NCBI RefSeq assembly: GCF_004331695.1
Contig: NZ_SJSL01000002.1
Location: 682,001 to 746,000 of the forward strand
Direction of reading: 5' to 3'
DNA length: 64,000 bases
DNA from: Pedobacter psychroterrae
GTDB lineage: Bacteria; Bacteroidota; Bacteroidia; Sphingobacteriales; Sphingobacteriaceae
Position 1 is the stretch's first letter. Every line of letters begins with the position of its first letter. Positions 9,495-19,600 of this stretch are shown piece after piece. The notes beneath the pieces were generated by a model. The model worked only from the letters and a program-made list of their open reading frames with translations, searched no databases and was not told where the DNA came from. The translations under genes and the position numbers were made by a program.

Positions 9495-11300
9495 ATGAAA
9501 AAAATTAAAGCACTATATTACTTTGGGACAGCATTACTCATGATAGTAGCTGCCTCTTGTAATAAAGATTTCAAAAAATTGGTGCCGGATTCGGGTGATG
9601 GTGCTGGTGATCTAGACTATAAAGCCCCTAAGGTACTTTATCTTATTGTGGATGGCGCGCGTGGTACTTCAGTAAGAGATGCGGCTAACACGACTAATAT
9701 AAAGTCTTTGGTCCCAAATTCTATACACACCTGGACGTCGATCAGTGATACATCAAGAAATGATGCGACCAACTGGGCAGATATGATGACGGGCGTTAAA
9801 AAGGAAAAGCACAATGTCCTTAACAACACCTTTACAGGTAACAAACTAGATCAGTTTCCGGTAATTTTTGATTTGGTAAAGAGTGTTGAACCTGATTTCC
9901 GTACGGCTTCTTTTGCTTCCTCTAATCTATTTAAGGAAAAACTTACGAATGGGGCATCTGTTTCTGAATCGTTCAATAACAACGATGACGCTACTAAGGA
10001 CCGTATAGTGAATTTTCTAACCAACGACAGCGCATCAATCGTTGTTGGTCAGTTCAGTAATGTTGATGCCGCAGGTAGGCTTGCCGGTTCTGGTTTTGAC
10101 CTTTCTTTTCCGGCTTATAAAGCTGCTATAGAAAAATTCGATACTCAAGTGGGAGAAATTCTTACCGCTTTGAGGGGCAGAGCCAACTACAGCAAAGAGA
10201 ATTGGCTGATCATTGTTACCTCCAATAGAGGTGGACAGTTTACCCTGCCTCCAATACAGGATGATAAAACATTATTTAGTAATACAAATGCAAATACTTT
10301 TACAATTTTTCATAACCCAGCTTACAAGTTCACTTTCATTGGAAAACCTTTCTTAGGTAATACCTATACAGGTAAAGCAGTTAGGTTCAAAGGTGATCCT
10401 GAGAAAAGTGTAGGAACGGTTAGTGCTGCGCTTTCTCCCAACTTTAACTTTGGAACTAACCAGGATTTTACGGTTTCGATAAAAGTAAAGAAGGGTAAGC
10501 CTAAAGATACAGGTGGTGGTGATTACTGGTATGAATGGCCGTCTATTCTGGGTAAAAGAAATACCCAGGGATGGGGCGGTAGTACTGCACCAGGTAATCC
10601 GGGCTGGGACATCGCTTTATTCTACAATGAATGGAGACTAATGATACAGGGTGGCGAAGGAAACATTAACGGTGAAGAGCCAGCTGGCCGCTCATTTAGT
10701 GGTGATACCTGGCATGACCTTACGTTTGTTGTGGAACGTAAAGCAGATGGATTCAGATATCTGAGAATGTATACCGATGGGGTAAAAGGACTAACCAACA
10801 GAAACGGTGGGTCAAGAAATTCTCCTAATATGGACGATTACAGAATTCCGGGAACACCTAACTTTGACAACAATGCACCAATGAGGGTAGGATTTTCTCC
10901 TGGTGAGTTAAATGGTGGTAAAGGATATATCAACGTTCAATTGGCTGAACTTAAGGTATGGAAGGCTGCAATTCCTGAAAAAGACATTCAGACTTATTCT
11001 TGCGATGCAACGATGGATGAAAGTCATCCGTATTATTCCTTCCTGGTAGGTTACTGGCCGATGCTTGATGGTTCAGGAAATAAATTGAAAGATGTAGGCG
11101 GTCCTTATGAAGCTGATATGACGCTTAGCGGAGTGTATGCGTGGGAAGATTTCACCAACCTTATCTGTTCACCAAGTAATACAAATCTTGGAACATTGGT
11201 TCCTAAGAATTCGGACATTCCTACTCAGATCTTGAGCTTCTTCAATATAGCACGTCAGGATAAGTGGGGATTAGACGGAAGAGTTTGGATAGCAAATTAA
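9495..11300 (+). CDS. DUF4983-like lipoprotein with degenerate alkaline-phosphatase domain plus LamG-like domain
   Basis: About 601 residues from the ATG at 9495, which gives a lipoprotein signal (Cys22 in 'VAASC'); upstream in-frame ATGs at 9456 and 9474 would add a hydrophilic stretch. Residues ~45-290 align with type I phosphodiesterase/alkaline-phosphatase proteins: 'LYLIVDGARG' (Asp53) and 'ADMMTG'. The nucleophile position ten residues before the Gly of MTG is Asp90 rather than Ser/Thr/Cys, 'VDAAGR' has Arg195 where His is expected, and 'TSNRGG' (Asn244-Arg245) replaces the usual Asp-His. It is therefore probably a pseudoenzyme. Residues ~300-540 resemble a LamG/concanavalin-like sandwich ('WHDLTFVVERKADG'). 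Likely a surface binding protein. Confidence 0.75.
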   Translation: MKKIKALYYFGTALLMIVAASCNKDFKKLVPDSGDGAGDLDYKAPKVLYLIVDGARGTSVRDAANTTNIKSLVPNSIHTWTSISDTSRNDATNWADMMTGVKKEKHNVLNNTFTGNKLDQFPVIFDLVKSVEPDFRTASFASSNLFKEKLTNGASVSESFNNNDDATKDRIVNFLTNDSASIVVGQFSNVDAAGRLAGSGFDLSFPAYKAAIEKFDTQVGEILTALRGRANYSKENWLIIVTSNRGGQFTLPPIQDDKTLFSNTNANTFTIFHNPAYKFTFIGKPFLGNTYTGKAVRFKGDPEKSVGTVSAALSPNFNFGTNQDFTVSIKVKKGKPKDTGGGDYWYEWPSILGKRNTQGWGGSTAPGNPGWDIALFYNEWRLMIQGGEGNINGEEPAGRSFSGDTWHDLTFVVERKADGFRYLRMYTDGVKGLTNRNGGSRNSPNMDDYRIPGTPNFDNNAPMRVGFSPGELNGGKGYINVQLAELKVWKAAIPEKDIQTYSCDATMDESHPYYSFLVGYWPMLDGSGNKLKDVGGPYEADMTLSGVYAWEDFTNLICSPSNTNLGTLVPKNSDIPTQILSFFNIARQDKWGLDGRVWIAN

Positions 11301-11305
11301 TTTTT

Positions 11306-11340
11306 ATTCCGGTAGTCTGTCATAGACAGATTACCGGGAT
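11306..11340 (+). promoter_or_regulatory. Stem-loop between operon genes
   Basis: Arms 11309-11321 and 11325-11337 pair over 13 bp with one G-U pair and a 3-nt loop; flanking bases extend the stem to about 16 bp with a further wobble. No T-run follows on either strand, so it is not a standard terminator. It sits in the 70-bp gap between the DUF4983-like and DUF1735 genes. RNA processing, mRNA stabilisation or partial attenuation are possible roles. Confidence 0.55.
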
Positions 11341-11370
11341 TATTAAGTAGCCTTATATAAATTGTAAAAT

Positions 11371-12828
11371 ATGAACAGAACAATTACAAAACTGCAATTA
11401 GGTCTTTTGACTGCAATTGCAATATTTACCATATCCTGTGAGCGCGAAAAGCTGGACGAGGTAATGTCTAAAGAAAACCTTCCTCCGGTAAGCGTTGCTT
11501 TAGATCAAAAAGTCGAGGTAGCTGGAGGTAATAACTTTACGCTGGATAACAATCAGCTGACAGTTCCAATCACCATTAATTTTAGTGGGTCTACTTCCAG
11601 GGCATTTACTGTCCAGATGGTAGGAAATACTGAGATAATTGCCAGTTTAATAGCAAATAACACGTTACCGGCAGGTACTGTAGCATTAGAGCCTGATACT
11701 TATGATATTCCACCTGTAGTAAACGTTCCTTATGGCGTTACCAGCGTAACATGGAATTTATTACTGGGACGCACTTTTCTGGAGAAAAACCATGGAAAAG
11801 ATGTAGCCCTGGTTGTAACGATGGTTGATGCTGCTAAAGGAAATTCTATAACACCAGGAAAGAATTCCATCATTGTGGTAGTTAAAACAGGTGAAACGAT
11901 TGCACTTGAGGATGTACATTACATTACAGTAGGTAGTAAAGACGGCGTGGTAAATATTCCATTTCCATTTCTGCCAGAGAAATCAGGATTCTCGCTTTCT
12001 TCGCAAGATATGGTTATCCCGTTGGAACTGACTTTATCAGGACAAGCCGGACCGGCATTTACTGTAGAGGCAGGCAAGAGCGCTGAAATCGTTAATGAAG
12101 CAATTGCAAGTGGTAAGTTGACCAATGTTGTTCCGCTTCCTACCGCTGGTTGGTCAATTCCTTATCCAAAAGTTGGTTTTGAAGCGAACAGAAATACTGC
12201 TCCGCTAGATATTAATGTAAGGTTGTCATCAATTATATTCTCAACTGGTAAAAAGTTTGCCATTGGAGTTAGCCTTAAAAATCCTTCGAAATATCAGTTA
12301 GGAAAGACAAATAACAACGCAATTATCGTAATTGATCCAGATTATTTCAGAAAACCTTTCAACGCAGCTCCTTTCGTTATAAAAGGAACTATAGGGGAGG
12401 CTTCTGCTAGAATCGCAGCATCTAACTATGATTTTGGTGGGCAAGGAATCGCATTTAACGATGACGGTGGAAGAGATGGCGGGCCATTTAGAAGACCGGA
12501 TAACGTAGATATTGCAGACAACCAAGTAACTGTGGGATGGTGTAATAGTGGCGAATGGCTTACTTATACTGTGGTAGTAGAGGAAGATGGTGAATATGAA
12601 TTTAATGCAATTATAGGTGCACCAGGTACGAATGGAAGGTATAGTCTTTTCTTCGGAGACGAGCGTGTTACTGGTATTTTATCAGCTAAACAAACTCCGG
12701 GATCTTATGGTGACCAACAGCCTAACTTGAGTACTGTTAACCTCAAAAAAGGTAAACATGTAATGAGGTTCTTCATGGATGTTGGAGCTTATGACGTACA
12801 AGGTTACATTTTCACAAGAAAAAAATAG
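11371..12828 (+). CDS. Tandem DUF1735 lipoprotein with C-terminal CBM6-like module
   Basis: A 485-residue lipoprotein, Cys23 in 'FTISC'. Two DUF1735 (BT_3987-type) beta-sandwich repeats occupy ~35-170 and ~190-325; each has the 'AFTV' core motif ('SRAFTVQMVGN', 'GPAFTVEAGKS'). Residues ~345-485 form a CBM6/35-like module: 'YDFGGQGIAFND', 'VGWCNSGEWLTYTV', 'GKHVMRFFMD'. Such modules commonly bind carbohydrate, making this the clearest glycan-recognition component of the operon. It is separated from its neighbours by 70 and 54 bp, longer gaps than elsewhere in the cluster. Confidence 0.82.
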   Translation: MNRTITKLQLGLLTAIAIFTISCEREKLDEVMSKENLPPVSVALDQKVEVAGGNNFTLDNNQLTVPITINFSGSTSRAFTVQMVGNTEIIASLIANNTLPAGTVALEPDTYDIPPVVNVPYGVTSVTWNLLLGRTFLEKNHGKDVALVVTMVDAAKGNSITPGKNSIIVVVKTGETIALEDVHYITVGSKDGVVNIPFPFLPEKSGFSLSSQDMVIPLELTLSGQAGPAFTVEAGKSAEIVNEAIASGKLTNVVPLPTAGWSIPYPKVGFEANRNTAPLDINVRLSSIIFSTGKKFAIGVSLKNPSKYQLGKTNNNAIIVIDPDYFRKPFNAAPFVIKGTIGEASARIAASNYDFGGQGIAFNDDGGRDGGPFRRPDNVDIADNQVTVGWCNSGEWLTYTVVVEEDGEYEFNAIIGAPGTNGRYSLFFGDERVTGILSAKQTPGSYGDQQPNLSTVNLKKGKHVMRFFMDVGAYDVQGYIFTRKK

Positions 12829-12882
12829 GCTTCATTTAATGACGACTATTAACATAAAAAACTAACATAAAAAATTACAGTT

Positions 12883-13986
12883 ATGAGAAAAATATTAATG
12901 CCAATTTTATTCTTTCTATCTGTAGGAGTATTAATATCCTGCTCCAAAGATGAAGTGTCTACAACACCGGAAGAAAAACAGGCGAGGCCTCGTGTAGACT
13001 ATGAAGTTGTTGCCGGAGATGATCCGTTCACTTTCAAATTTGAAAATAAGTCCAAAGAGTACAAAGATTTAGAATGGCGTTTTGGAGACGACAGTCTTTC
13101 AACTGAAGTTTCTCCTACGCACGTATTTCCGAGAAATGGAAAGTTTGAAGTAACCCTTAAAGCTACTGCTGCTGATGGTTCAACAGCAATGAAATTGTAT
13201 GTTGTGGATATAGCTGCTGAATCAGTTGGAAAGATTTCTGCCAAACCTACCGCAACCCCGAATACAGTAAAGTTTACTGTAAATACTTTGGTGCCGGTTA
13301 AGTCTGTATCATGGGACTTTGGAGACGGTAAGAAATCTACGGAACTCTCTCCGGAAAAAGCTTATGAAGCTGGAAAATTATTCACGGCAAGAGCGCTAAT
13401 TACGACCGAAAAAGGTTCTGTAGCAGAGGTTATAAAACTTGTTGGTGGAAATGGTACCGTTAATGACGTAACTTTAAAGTATCTGTTAAATCCAGGTCCG
13501 AAGTTCGCCACTGCAGCCAGATTTGGTAGCAGATGGGGTATTGTAAAGGACTGGAGAGTTAATGATGCAGTGAAACAACGTGATGGTGGCATGGGCGGCT
13601 GGGATGAGTGGGATGGAAACAGTATGTCCATGGAATCATGGGGTGGTGAGCCGGATATTGTAAACGGAAAGATAGAACAGACTAGCATTGAGCCGCTTGC
13701 TGCAGGTACGTACTATTATACATTAGATTTTGTTGGATATCAATGGAAAGATCAGATGTACATCACCATAGCAAAGGGTAATGAACTACCTGATGTTGAT
13801 AAAGTAGAAACTAGCCCTAATGTTCTTGGATTTTCTAAACGATTGGGAGGCACACCTACCAATTTTACTACATCATTTGTAAATCCTACCACTGGTAATG
13901 TGACATTCGGATTTGTCGCGACCTTCATACAACCTGATCAATACTTCAGACTTCGATCGATTAAATTGTATCAACTTGACCTTTAA
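12883..13986 (+). CDS. PKD-domain surface lipoprotein
   Basis: A 367-residue lipoprotein, Cys20 in 'LISC'. Two PKD domains are visible: 'LEWRFGDDSLSTEVSPTHVF' (~50-130) and 'SVSWDFGDGKKSTELSPEKA' (~135-200). The remaining ~170 residues are beta-rich, with a Trp/Gly-rich part ('GGMGGWDEWDGNSMSMESWG') and a closing 'YFRLRSIKLYQLDL'. They resemble the DUF5013-type C-terminal domain of other Bacteroidota surface proteins; this match is tentative. It is the last gene of the surface operon, ending 27 bp before the stem of an intrinsic terminator. Confidence 0.8.
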   Translation: MRKILMPILFFLSVGVLISCSKDEVSTTPEEKQARPRVDYEVVAGDDPFTFKFENKSKEYKDLEWRFGDDSLSTEVSPTHVFPRNGKFEVTLKATAADGSTAMKLYVVDIAAESVGKISAKPTATPNTVKFTVNTLVPVKSVSWDFGDGKKSTELSPEKAYEAGKLFTARALITTEKGSVAEVIKLVGGNGTVNDVTLKYLLNPGPKFATAARFGSRWGIVKDWRVNDAVKQRDGGMGGWDEWDGNSMSMESWGGEPDIVNGKIEQTSIEPLAAGTYYYTLDFVGYQWKDQMYITIAKGNELPDVDKVETSPNVLGFSKRLGGTPTNFTTSFVNPTTGNVTFGFVATFIQPDQYFRLRSIKLYQLDL

Positions 13987-14013
13987 ACGTTAGTTGCATC
14001 AGTTACTAATATC

Positions 14014-14045
14014 AACCAGCTGCAGAACGCAGCTGGTTTTTTTTT
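14014..14045 (+). terminator. Intrinsic terminator closing the surface-protein operon
   Basis: A perfect 10-bp stem (AACCAGCTGC at 14014-14023 with GCAGCTGGTT at 14029-14038), a 5-nt loop AGAAC, and a run of nine T ending at 14045. It lies only 15 bp before the next start codon (14061), so it may also act as an attenuator for that gene. Confidence 0.9.
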
Positions 14046-14060
14046 AAAACATATTTGAGG

Positions 14061-16538
14061 ATGAAAATAACAAAGAAAATAAGCCTTTTGCTGTCCGCTA
14101 CTATTGCTGGTATTGCCGGAGGAATGGCACAGGAAAAAAAAGCGCCTTCCTATCCGCTTATCACTCACGACGCTTACTTCAGCATTTGGTCTGCTACTGA
14201 CCAGCTTAACCAATCGCCCACTAAACACTGGACGGGTAAAGTGCAGTCTCTTCTTGGAGTCATCAAAGTAGATGGTAAGTCCTATGGTTTTTTAGGTGCA
14301 ATGGAACAACAGTTTAATAATGTACTCCCTGCTTCTGATGACAAAGCGTACAATTTTAAGTATACTGAATCCGCTCCCCCAGAAGGATGGAACAGTATAA
14401 GTTTTAACGATGCTGCCTGGAAATCAGGTGCTGCTCCATTTGGTGATGCAGAGCACCACGCAAAAACAGAATGGAAAAGTAAAGACCTATGGGTGAGGCG
14501 TTCATTCGATCTGGGCAATCTTAATCTAAAAGACCTTGCTTTAAAAATCAATCATGATGACAACATTGATGTTTATCTGAATGGAGCACTGATTTATGAA
14601 CATAAAGGCTGGACAAATAACCAGTTTGTGTTTGTTCCTGTCAAACAAGATGTGATAAAAATGCTCAAGGCAACAAATAATGTGTTGGCCATCCATATTA
14701 TAAATACTGCAGGCGGACAAGGATTAGACGCTGGTTTGGTCACTAAAGCGCCTGTAGCAAATCCTGTTCTGATGGCAAACCAGAAAAGTGTAAATATTAC
14801 TGCAACTCAGACCAGGTATGAATTTACTGCTGGTGCAATAGATCTGTCCCTGACTTTTACCTCTCCGCTTTTGTTGGATGATCTGCATATGGTATCACGC
14901 CCCATTTCGTACATTACTTACCAGGTAAAATCCAATGATAAGAAACTACACGACGTTGAAGTGCTTTTTAATGCTTCAACAGATATCGCTGTAAATACAC
15001 CTTCGCAGGAAGTGAAAGCTGATATCACCGCTGCACCCGGCTTATCTATTTTAAAAGCAGGTACAGTAGAACAACCGGTACTGAAAAAACGTGGTGACGA
15101 TCTTAGAATCGACTGGGGATATATGTATGTAGCCAGCCCAAGTGCGAATGGCGCTACACAGTACATTGTGTCACAAAAGAATGCCGTTGCAGATTTTAAT
15201 AGCAAAGCAATGATAAAAAGACCATCCTCACTCACAGGTACCAAACTTTCTTTAAGTACGGTACTTAAATTTGGAAAGGTGGGAATCAGCGCTAAACAAC
15301 AATATGTAATGCTGGGTTATGACGATCTTGAATCTGTACAGCTTTTTGGTAAAAACCTCAAGGCTTACTGGAACAATGAGGGAACCAAAACTTTTGAAAG
15401 CGAACTAGGAAAAGCGGCTGCCGAATATTCAGGGATCATCAAAAAATGTAATGATTTTGATGCCTCCATGTACAAGAATGCATTGTCAGCAGGTGGTGAA
15501 AAATATGCTAAGTTATGCGTGTTGGCCTATAGACAGGCTATTTCTGCTCATAAGCTTGTGAAGAGCCCTGACGGAGATCTGCTATTCATGTCTAAAGAGA
15601 ATTTTAGTAACGGCTCCATTTATACAGTAGATGTGACTTATCCTTCGGCACCTTTATTTCTAGCTTATAATCCTGAACTGGTAAAAGGATTACTGAACGG
15701 CATCTTTTATTACAGTGAAAGTGGTAAATGGAAAAAACCTTTTGCCGCGCATGACCTTGGTACCTATCCTTTGGCCAACGGACAGACTTATGGCGAAGAT
15801 ATGCCTGTGGAAGAATCGGGAAATATGTTGATCCTAACGGCAGCGGTAGCAAAAGCAGAAGGCAATGCCGACTATGCACGCAAGCATTGGAAAACAATGG
15901 GTATCTGGGCTGATTATTTGAGCAAAGAAGGTTTTGATCCGGGCAATCAGTTATGTACTGATGATTTTGCCGGCCACCTGGCCAGAAATTCAAACTTATC
16001 TGTGAAGGCTATCGTAGCCCTGGGCGCTTATGGACAGCTTGCTGCTCAACTTGGAGAAACTGCTGAAGCAGAGAAATATACGGCCATGGCAAAAGGCATG
16101 GCGCTAAAATGGATGCAGATGGCGGATGACGGCGATCATTACGCGCTTACATTTGATAAGAAAGGAACCTGGAGTCAAAAATATAACCTGGTTTGGGACA
16201 AATTACTAGGCTTAAATCTGTTTCCTAAAGAAGTATATGAAAAAGAGATTAAGTATTATCTGACCAAACAAAACAGCTTCGGACTTCCTTTAGACAGCCG
16301 TAAAACCTATACGAAATCTGATTGGATCATCTGGACTTCTGTATTGGCAGACAAGCAGCAGGATTTCAATGCATTAATAGATCCGGTTTATAAGTTTGCT
16401 ACACAAACTAGTTCACGTGTACCTTTGAGCGACTGGCATGAAACAACCGACGGTAAGATGGTTGGCTTTCAAGCAAGAAGTGTGGTAGGTGGCTATTTTA
16501 TAAAAATGCTCGAGCTTAACTGGAAAAACAAAAAGTAG
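14061..16538 (+). CDS. Glutaminase-like DUF4964/DUF4965/DUF1793 secreted protein
   Basis: About 825 residues. The ATG at 14061 is preferred over a TTG at 14055; it starts a signal peptide with cleavage near 'GGMAQ'. Order: N-terminal DUF4964-like segment ('YPLITHDAYFSIWSATDQLN'), a jelly-roll part ('WVRRSFDLG', 'INHDDNIDVYLNG'), a DUF5127-like region, and a C-terminal alpha/alpha-type DUF4965/DUF1793 region ('SVLADKQQDFNALIDPVYKF', 'PLSDWHETTDGKMVGFQARSVVGG'). These domains occur in fungal GtaA-type glutaminases, but in Bacteroidota the substrate is not settled; the fold is glycosidase-like. Active in periplasm or outside. It follows the operon terminator by 15 bp, so it is either read through or has a promoter inside the upstream gene. 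Confidence 0.85.
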   Translation: MKITKKISLLLSATIAGIAGGMAQEKKAPSYPLITHDAYFSIWSATDQLNQSPTKHWTGKVQSLLGVIKVDGKSYGFLGAMEQQFNNVLPASDDKAYNFKYTESAPPEGWNSISFNDAAWKSGAAPFGDAEHHAKTEWKSKDLWVRRSFDLGNLNLKDLALKINHDDNIDVYLNGALIYEHKGWTNNQFVFVPVKQDVIKMLKATNNVLAIHIINTAGGQGLDAGLVTKAPVANPVLMANQKSVNITATQTRYEFTAGAIDLSLTFTSPLLLDDLHMVSRPISYITYQVKSNDKKLHDVEVLFNASTDIAVNTPSQEVKADITAAPGLSILKAGTVEQPVLKKRGDDLRIDWGYMYVASPSANGATQYIVSQKNAVADFNSKAMIKRPSSLTGTKLSLSTVLKFGKVGISAKQQYVMLGYDDLESVQLFGKNLKAYWNNEGTKTFESELGKAAAEYSGIIKKCNDFDASMYKNALSAGGEKYAKLCVLAYRQAISAHKLVKSPDGDLLFMSKENFSNGSIYTVDVTYPSAPLFLAYNPELVKGLLNGIFYYSESGKWKKPFAAHDLGTYPLANGQTYGEDMPVEESGNMLILTAAVAKAEGNADYARKHWKTMGIWADYLSKEGFDPGNQLCTDDFAGHLARNSNLSVKAIVALGAYGQLAAQLGETAEAEKYTAMAKGMALKWMQMADDGDHYALTFDKKGTWSQKYNLVWDKLLGLNLFPKEVYEKEIKYYLTKQNSFGLPLDSRKTYTKSDWIIWTSVLADKQQDFNALIDPVYKFATQTSSRVPLSDWHETTDGKMVGFQARSVVGGYFIKMLELNWKNKK

Positions 16539-16549
16539 TTGCGTAATTT

Positions 16550-16581
16550 TTTGGTTACAAAGAAATAAAGTTCTATCTTCA
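16550..16581 (+). promoter_or_regulatory. Candidate Bacteroidota-type promoter
   Basis: TTTG at 16550-16553 and TATCTTCA at 16574-16581 with a 20-bp spacer. This matches the phylum's TTTG / TAnnTTTG pattern with one plain mismatch plus a G-to-A change at the last base. It lies 28 bp upstream of the start at 16610 in a 71-bp gap. Confidence 0.5.
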
Positions 16582-16609
16582 ATACGACTAAACCAAACTT
16601 TCTAACCAA

Positions 16610-19600
16610 ATGTTAAAACTATCGAAATTGCCACTATACATTGGGGCTATCTGCGTCATCGCACTGGCTTCGTGCAACACTAAAATAAAAGAGGGATCTT
16701 CTAACGAAGATGTCCTCTTTTATTTGCTTCCTACAGAACAAACGCATGTGGATTTTAACAATACCATTGTAGAGAGCAGAGTAGCAAATATTATCTCTTA
16801 CCAATATTTTTATAATGGCGGCGGAGTAGCTACGGGCGACCTTAACAATGACGGGCTGGACGATATCTATTTCTCAGGCAATATGACCAAAGCCAAATTG
16901 TACCTCAATAAGGGAAGTATGCAGTTTGAAGACATTACTGCTAAAGCAGGTATCACTGAAATTGAACTGTCATGGAAAACAGGGGTGACCTTTGCAGATG
17001 TAAACGGCGATGGTAAACTGGATATTTATCAATGTTATTCCGGCGGCTTACCTGCCAAAAACAGGCAAAATACTTTATTCATCAACCAAGGTAATGACGC
17101 TTCTGGTATTCCGCTATTTAAGGAAGAAGCGGCAAAATACGGCCTCAATGATGATGCATATAGTACCCATGCGGTTTTTTTCGACTATGACGGAGATAAC
17201 AATCTCGATATGTTCCTGCTCAATCACAATCCCAAGATATTCACTACACTGGAAGAAGTCTCTGCACCGGCAATTTTGAAAGAGCCGGCACCTATGATCC
17301 GTGTCAAACTTTACAAAAATGTAAACGGAAAATTTGAAGACTTTTCCGATCGCGCAGGCCTGTACAATTCTTCTTTTACTTACGGCTTGGGTGCTGGAAT
17401 TGCTGATGTAAATAATGATGGATGGCCTGATATTTATATCTCAAATGATTATTCAGCACCAGATTATCTGTACATAAACAACAGAGATGGCACTTTCACA
17501 GATCAGATTCAAACCCAGATGGGTCATACTTCTTTATATTCCATGGGTAATGATATCGCAGATATTAATAATGATGGCCTCGCTGATCTTTTTACGCTGG
17601 ATATGCTTCCGGAAGAGAACAGCCGTCAAAAATTACTCTTTTCCCCTGATAATTATGAGTATAACGATCTGCGTTTAAAGCTGGGTTTTCATCATCAGGA
17701 CATGCGCAATATGCTGCATATCAATAATGGAAATGGTACTTTTAGCGAAATGGGACAATTGTCTGGCGTTTCCAATACCGACTGGAGCTGGGCACCATTA
17801 TTTGCTGACTATGACAATGACGGTTGGAAGGATCTTTTTATCACCAACGGATATTTAAGGGATTATACAAATATGGATTTTCTTAAATTCAAGGGAGATT
17901 TCCTGCGCGGAACTGATCCTGCCATCATTAAAGAAAATCTGCTTGAACTGATTAACAATATACCGGCATCCAATGTCAATAATTATATTTACAAGAATAA
18001 CGGCAATCTTACATTCAGCAATAAAGGGGCAGAGTGGGGGATAAACCTGCCATCTAACAGTAGCGGAGCTGCCTATACAGATCTGGACAATGATGGTGAC
18101 CTCGATCTGGTGGTCAACAACATCAACTTGCCAGCTTTTATCTATCAAAATCAGTCACAAGGAAAAATAAAGAACCAGTATTTGAAGCTTAAACTTCATG
18201 GTGCCGGACAGAATACCCTGGGTATTGGAGCTAAAGTGTGGCTGTTTGCTAAAAATAAGTTGCAATACCTGGAGCAAAATCCATCTCGCGGCTACCAGTC
18301 CAGCGTATCGCCCATCCTGCATTTTGGTCTTGGCAAGATGGATGTAATCGACTCAGTCCGCATCGTCTGGCAGGGGGGAAAACAGCAGGTGCTGAAAAAT
18401 ATCAAACCAGACCAGCTGCTCACACTCGAGGAAAAAAACGCCTCAACGATTTATCATACAGTTGCTCCAACGGATCCTTTATTTAAAGAAATTACTTCAC
18501 CGGTTGCATTTAAACATCAAAAGAATGCAATCAATGATTTTAAACGCCAGCCATTACTAATCAATCCTATGTCATTTAATGGGCCTTGTCTGGCAAAAGC
18601 AGATATAAATGGGGATGGACTCGAAGACCTGTATATAGGAGGAGGGCACAATCAGGCAGGGGCACTTTTCCTGCAGAATAAAAATGGAGCTTTTACGAAC
18701 AAACTTGTTCCGGCTTTTGAAACAGATAAAAATAGCGATGACATAGATGCCTTATTTTTTGATGCCAATGGCGATGGTTTTCCAGATCTGTATGTAGCAA
18801 GTGGGGGATATAGCAGCTACACGGTAGACGATCCATTGCTGCAGGACCGCCTTTACATCAATAACAGGAGCGGTGGTTTTACCAAATCTACCACTTTACC
18901 AAAAATGTACAGCAGTAAAAGCTGTGTTAGCGCAGCAGATTTTAACGGGGATGGTCATCAGGACCTGTTTATCGGAGGCAGGGTAATCCCTGGTCGTTAT
19001 CCCGAAGTACCACCAAGCTATTTGCTCATCAATGATGGCAGCGGCAATTTTAAAGATCAGATAAGTACCATAGCTCCCGTTCTTCAGCAATCGGGCATGA
19101 TCACAGATGCTGGATGGACTGATCTTAACAACGACAAAAAGCCGGATTTAATTCTGGTGGGGGAATGGATGCCTGTTACTGTTATGATCAACGAAAACGG
19201 CAAATTAGTTGACAAAACAAGCAATTATTTTGATAAATCTTATTCAGGCTGGTGGAATAAATTACTGATTGATGATCTCAATGGAGATGGAACGCCGGAC
19301 CTGGTAATTGGGAATAACGGCCTCAACAGCCAATGCAAGGCAAGTGATCAGGAACCAGCCGAAATGTATTATAAAGATTTTGACGACAATGGTTCTGTAG
19401 ATCCCATTCTGTGCCTATACATTCAGGGAAAAACCTATCCACATGTGACCCGTGATGAACTTTTAGATCAGATGAGCATGATGCGTACCCGATATCCGGA
19501 CTACAAAAGCTATGCTGAGCTCACCATCACCCAAATATTTACTGCCGATGAACTAAAAGATGCAACAAAACTAAAAGCCAATTACCTGAAAACCGCTGTC

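Noticed and set aside
15604..15993. 129-codon minus-strand open frame inside the glutaminase-like gene
   Set aside because: Antisense to a well-supported gene, with no family resemblance and an unusual composition.
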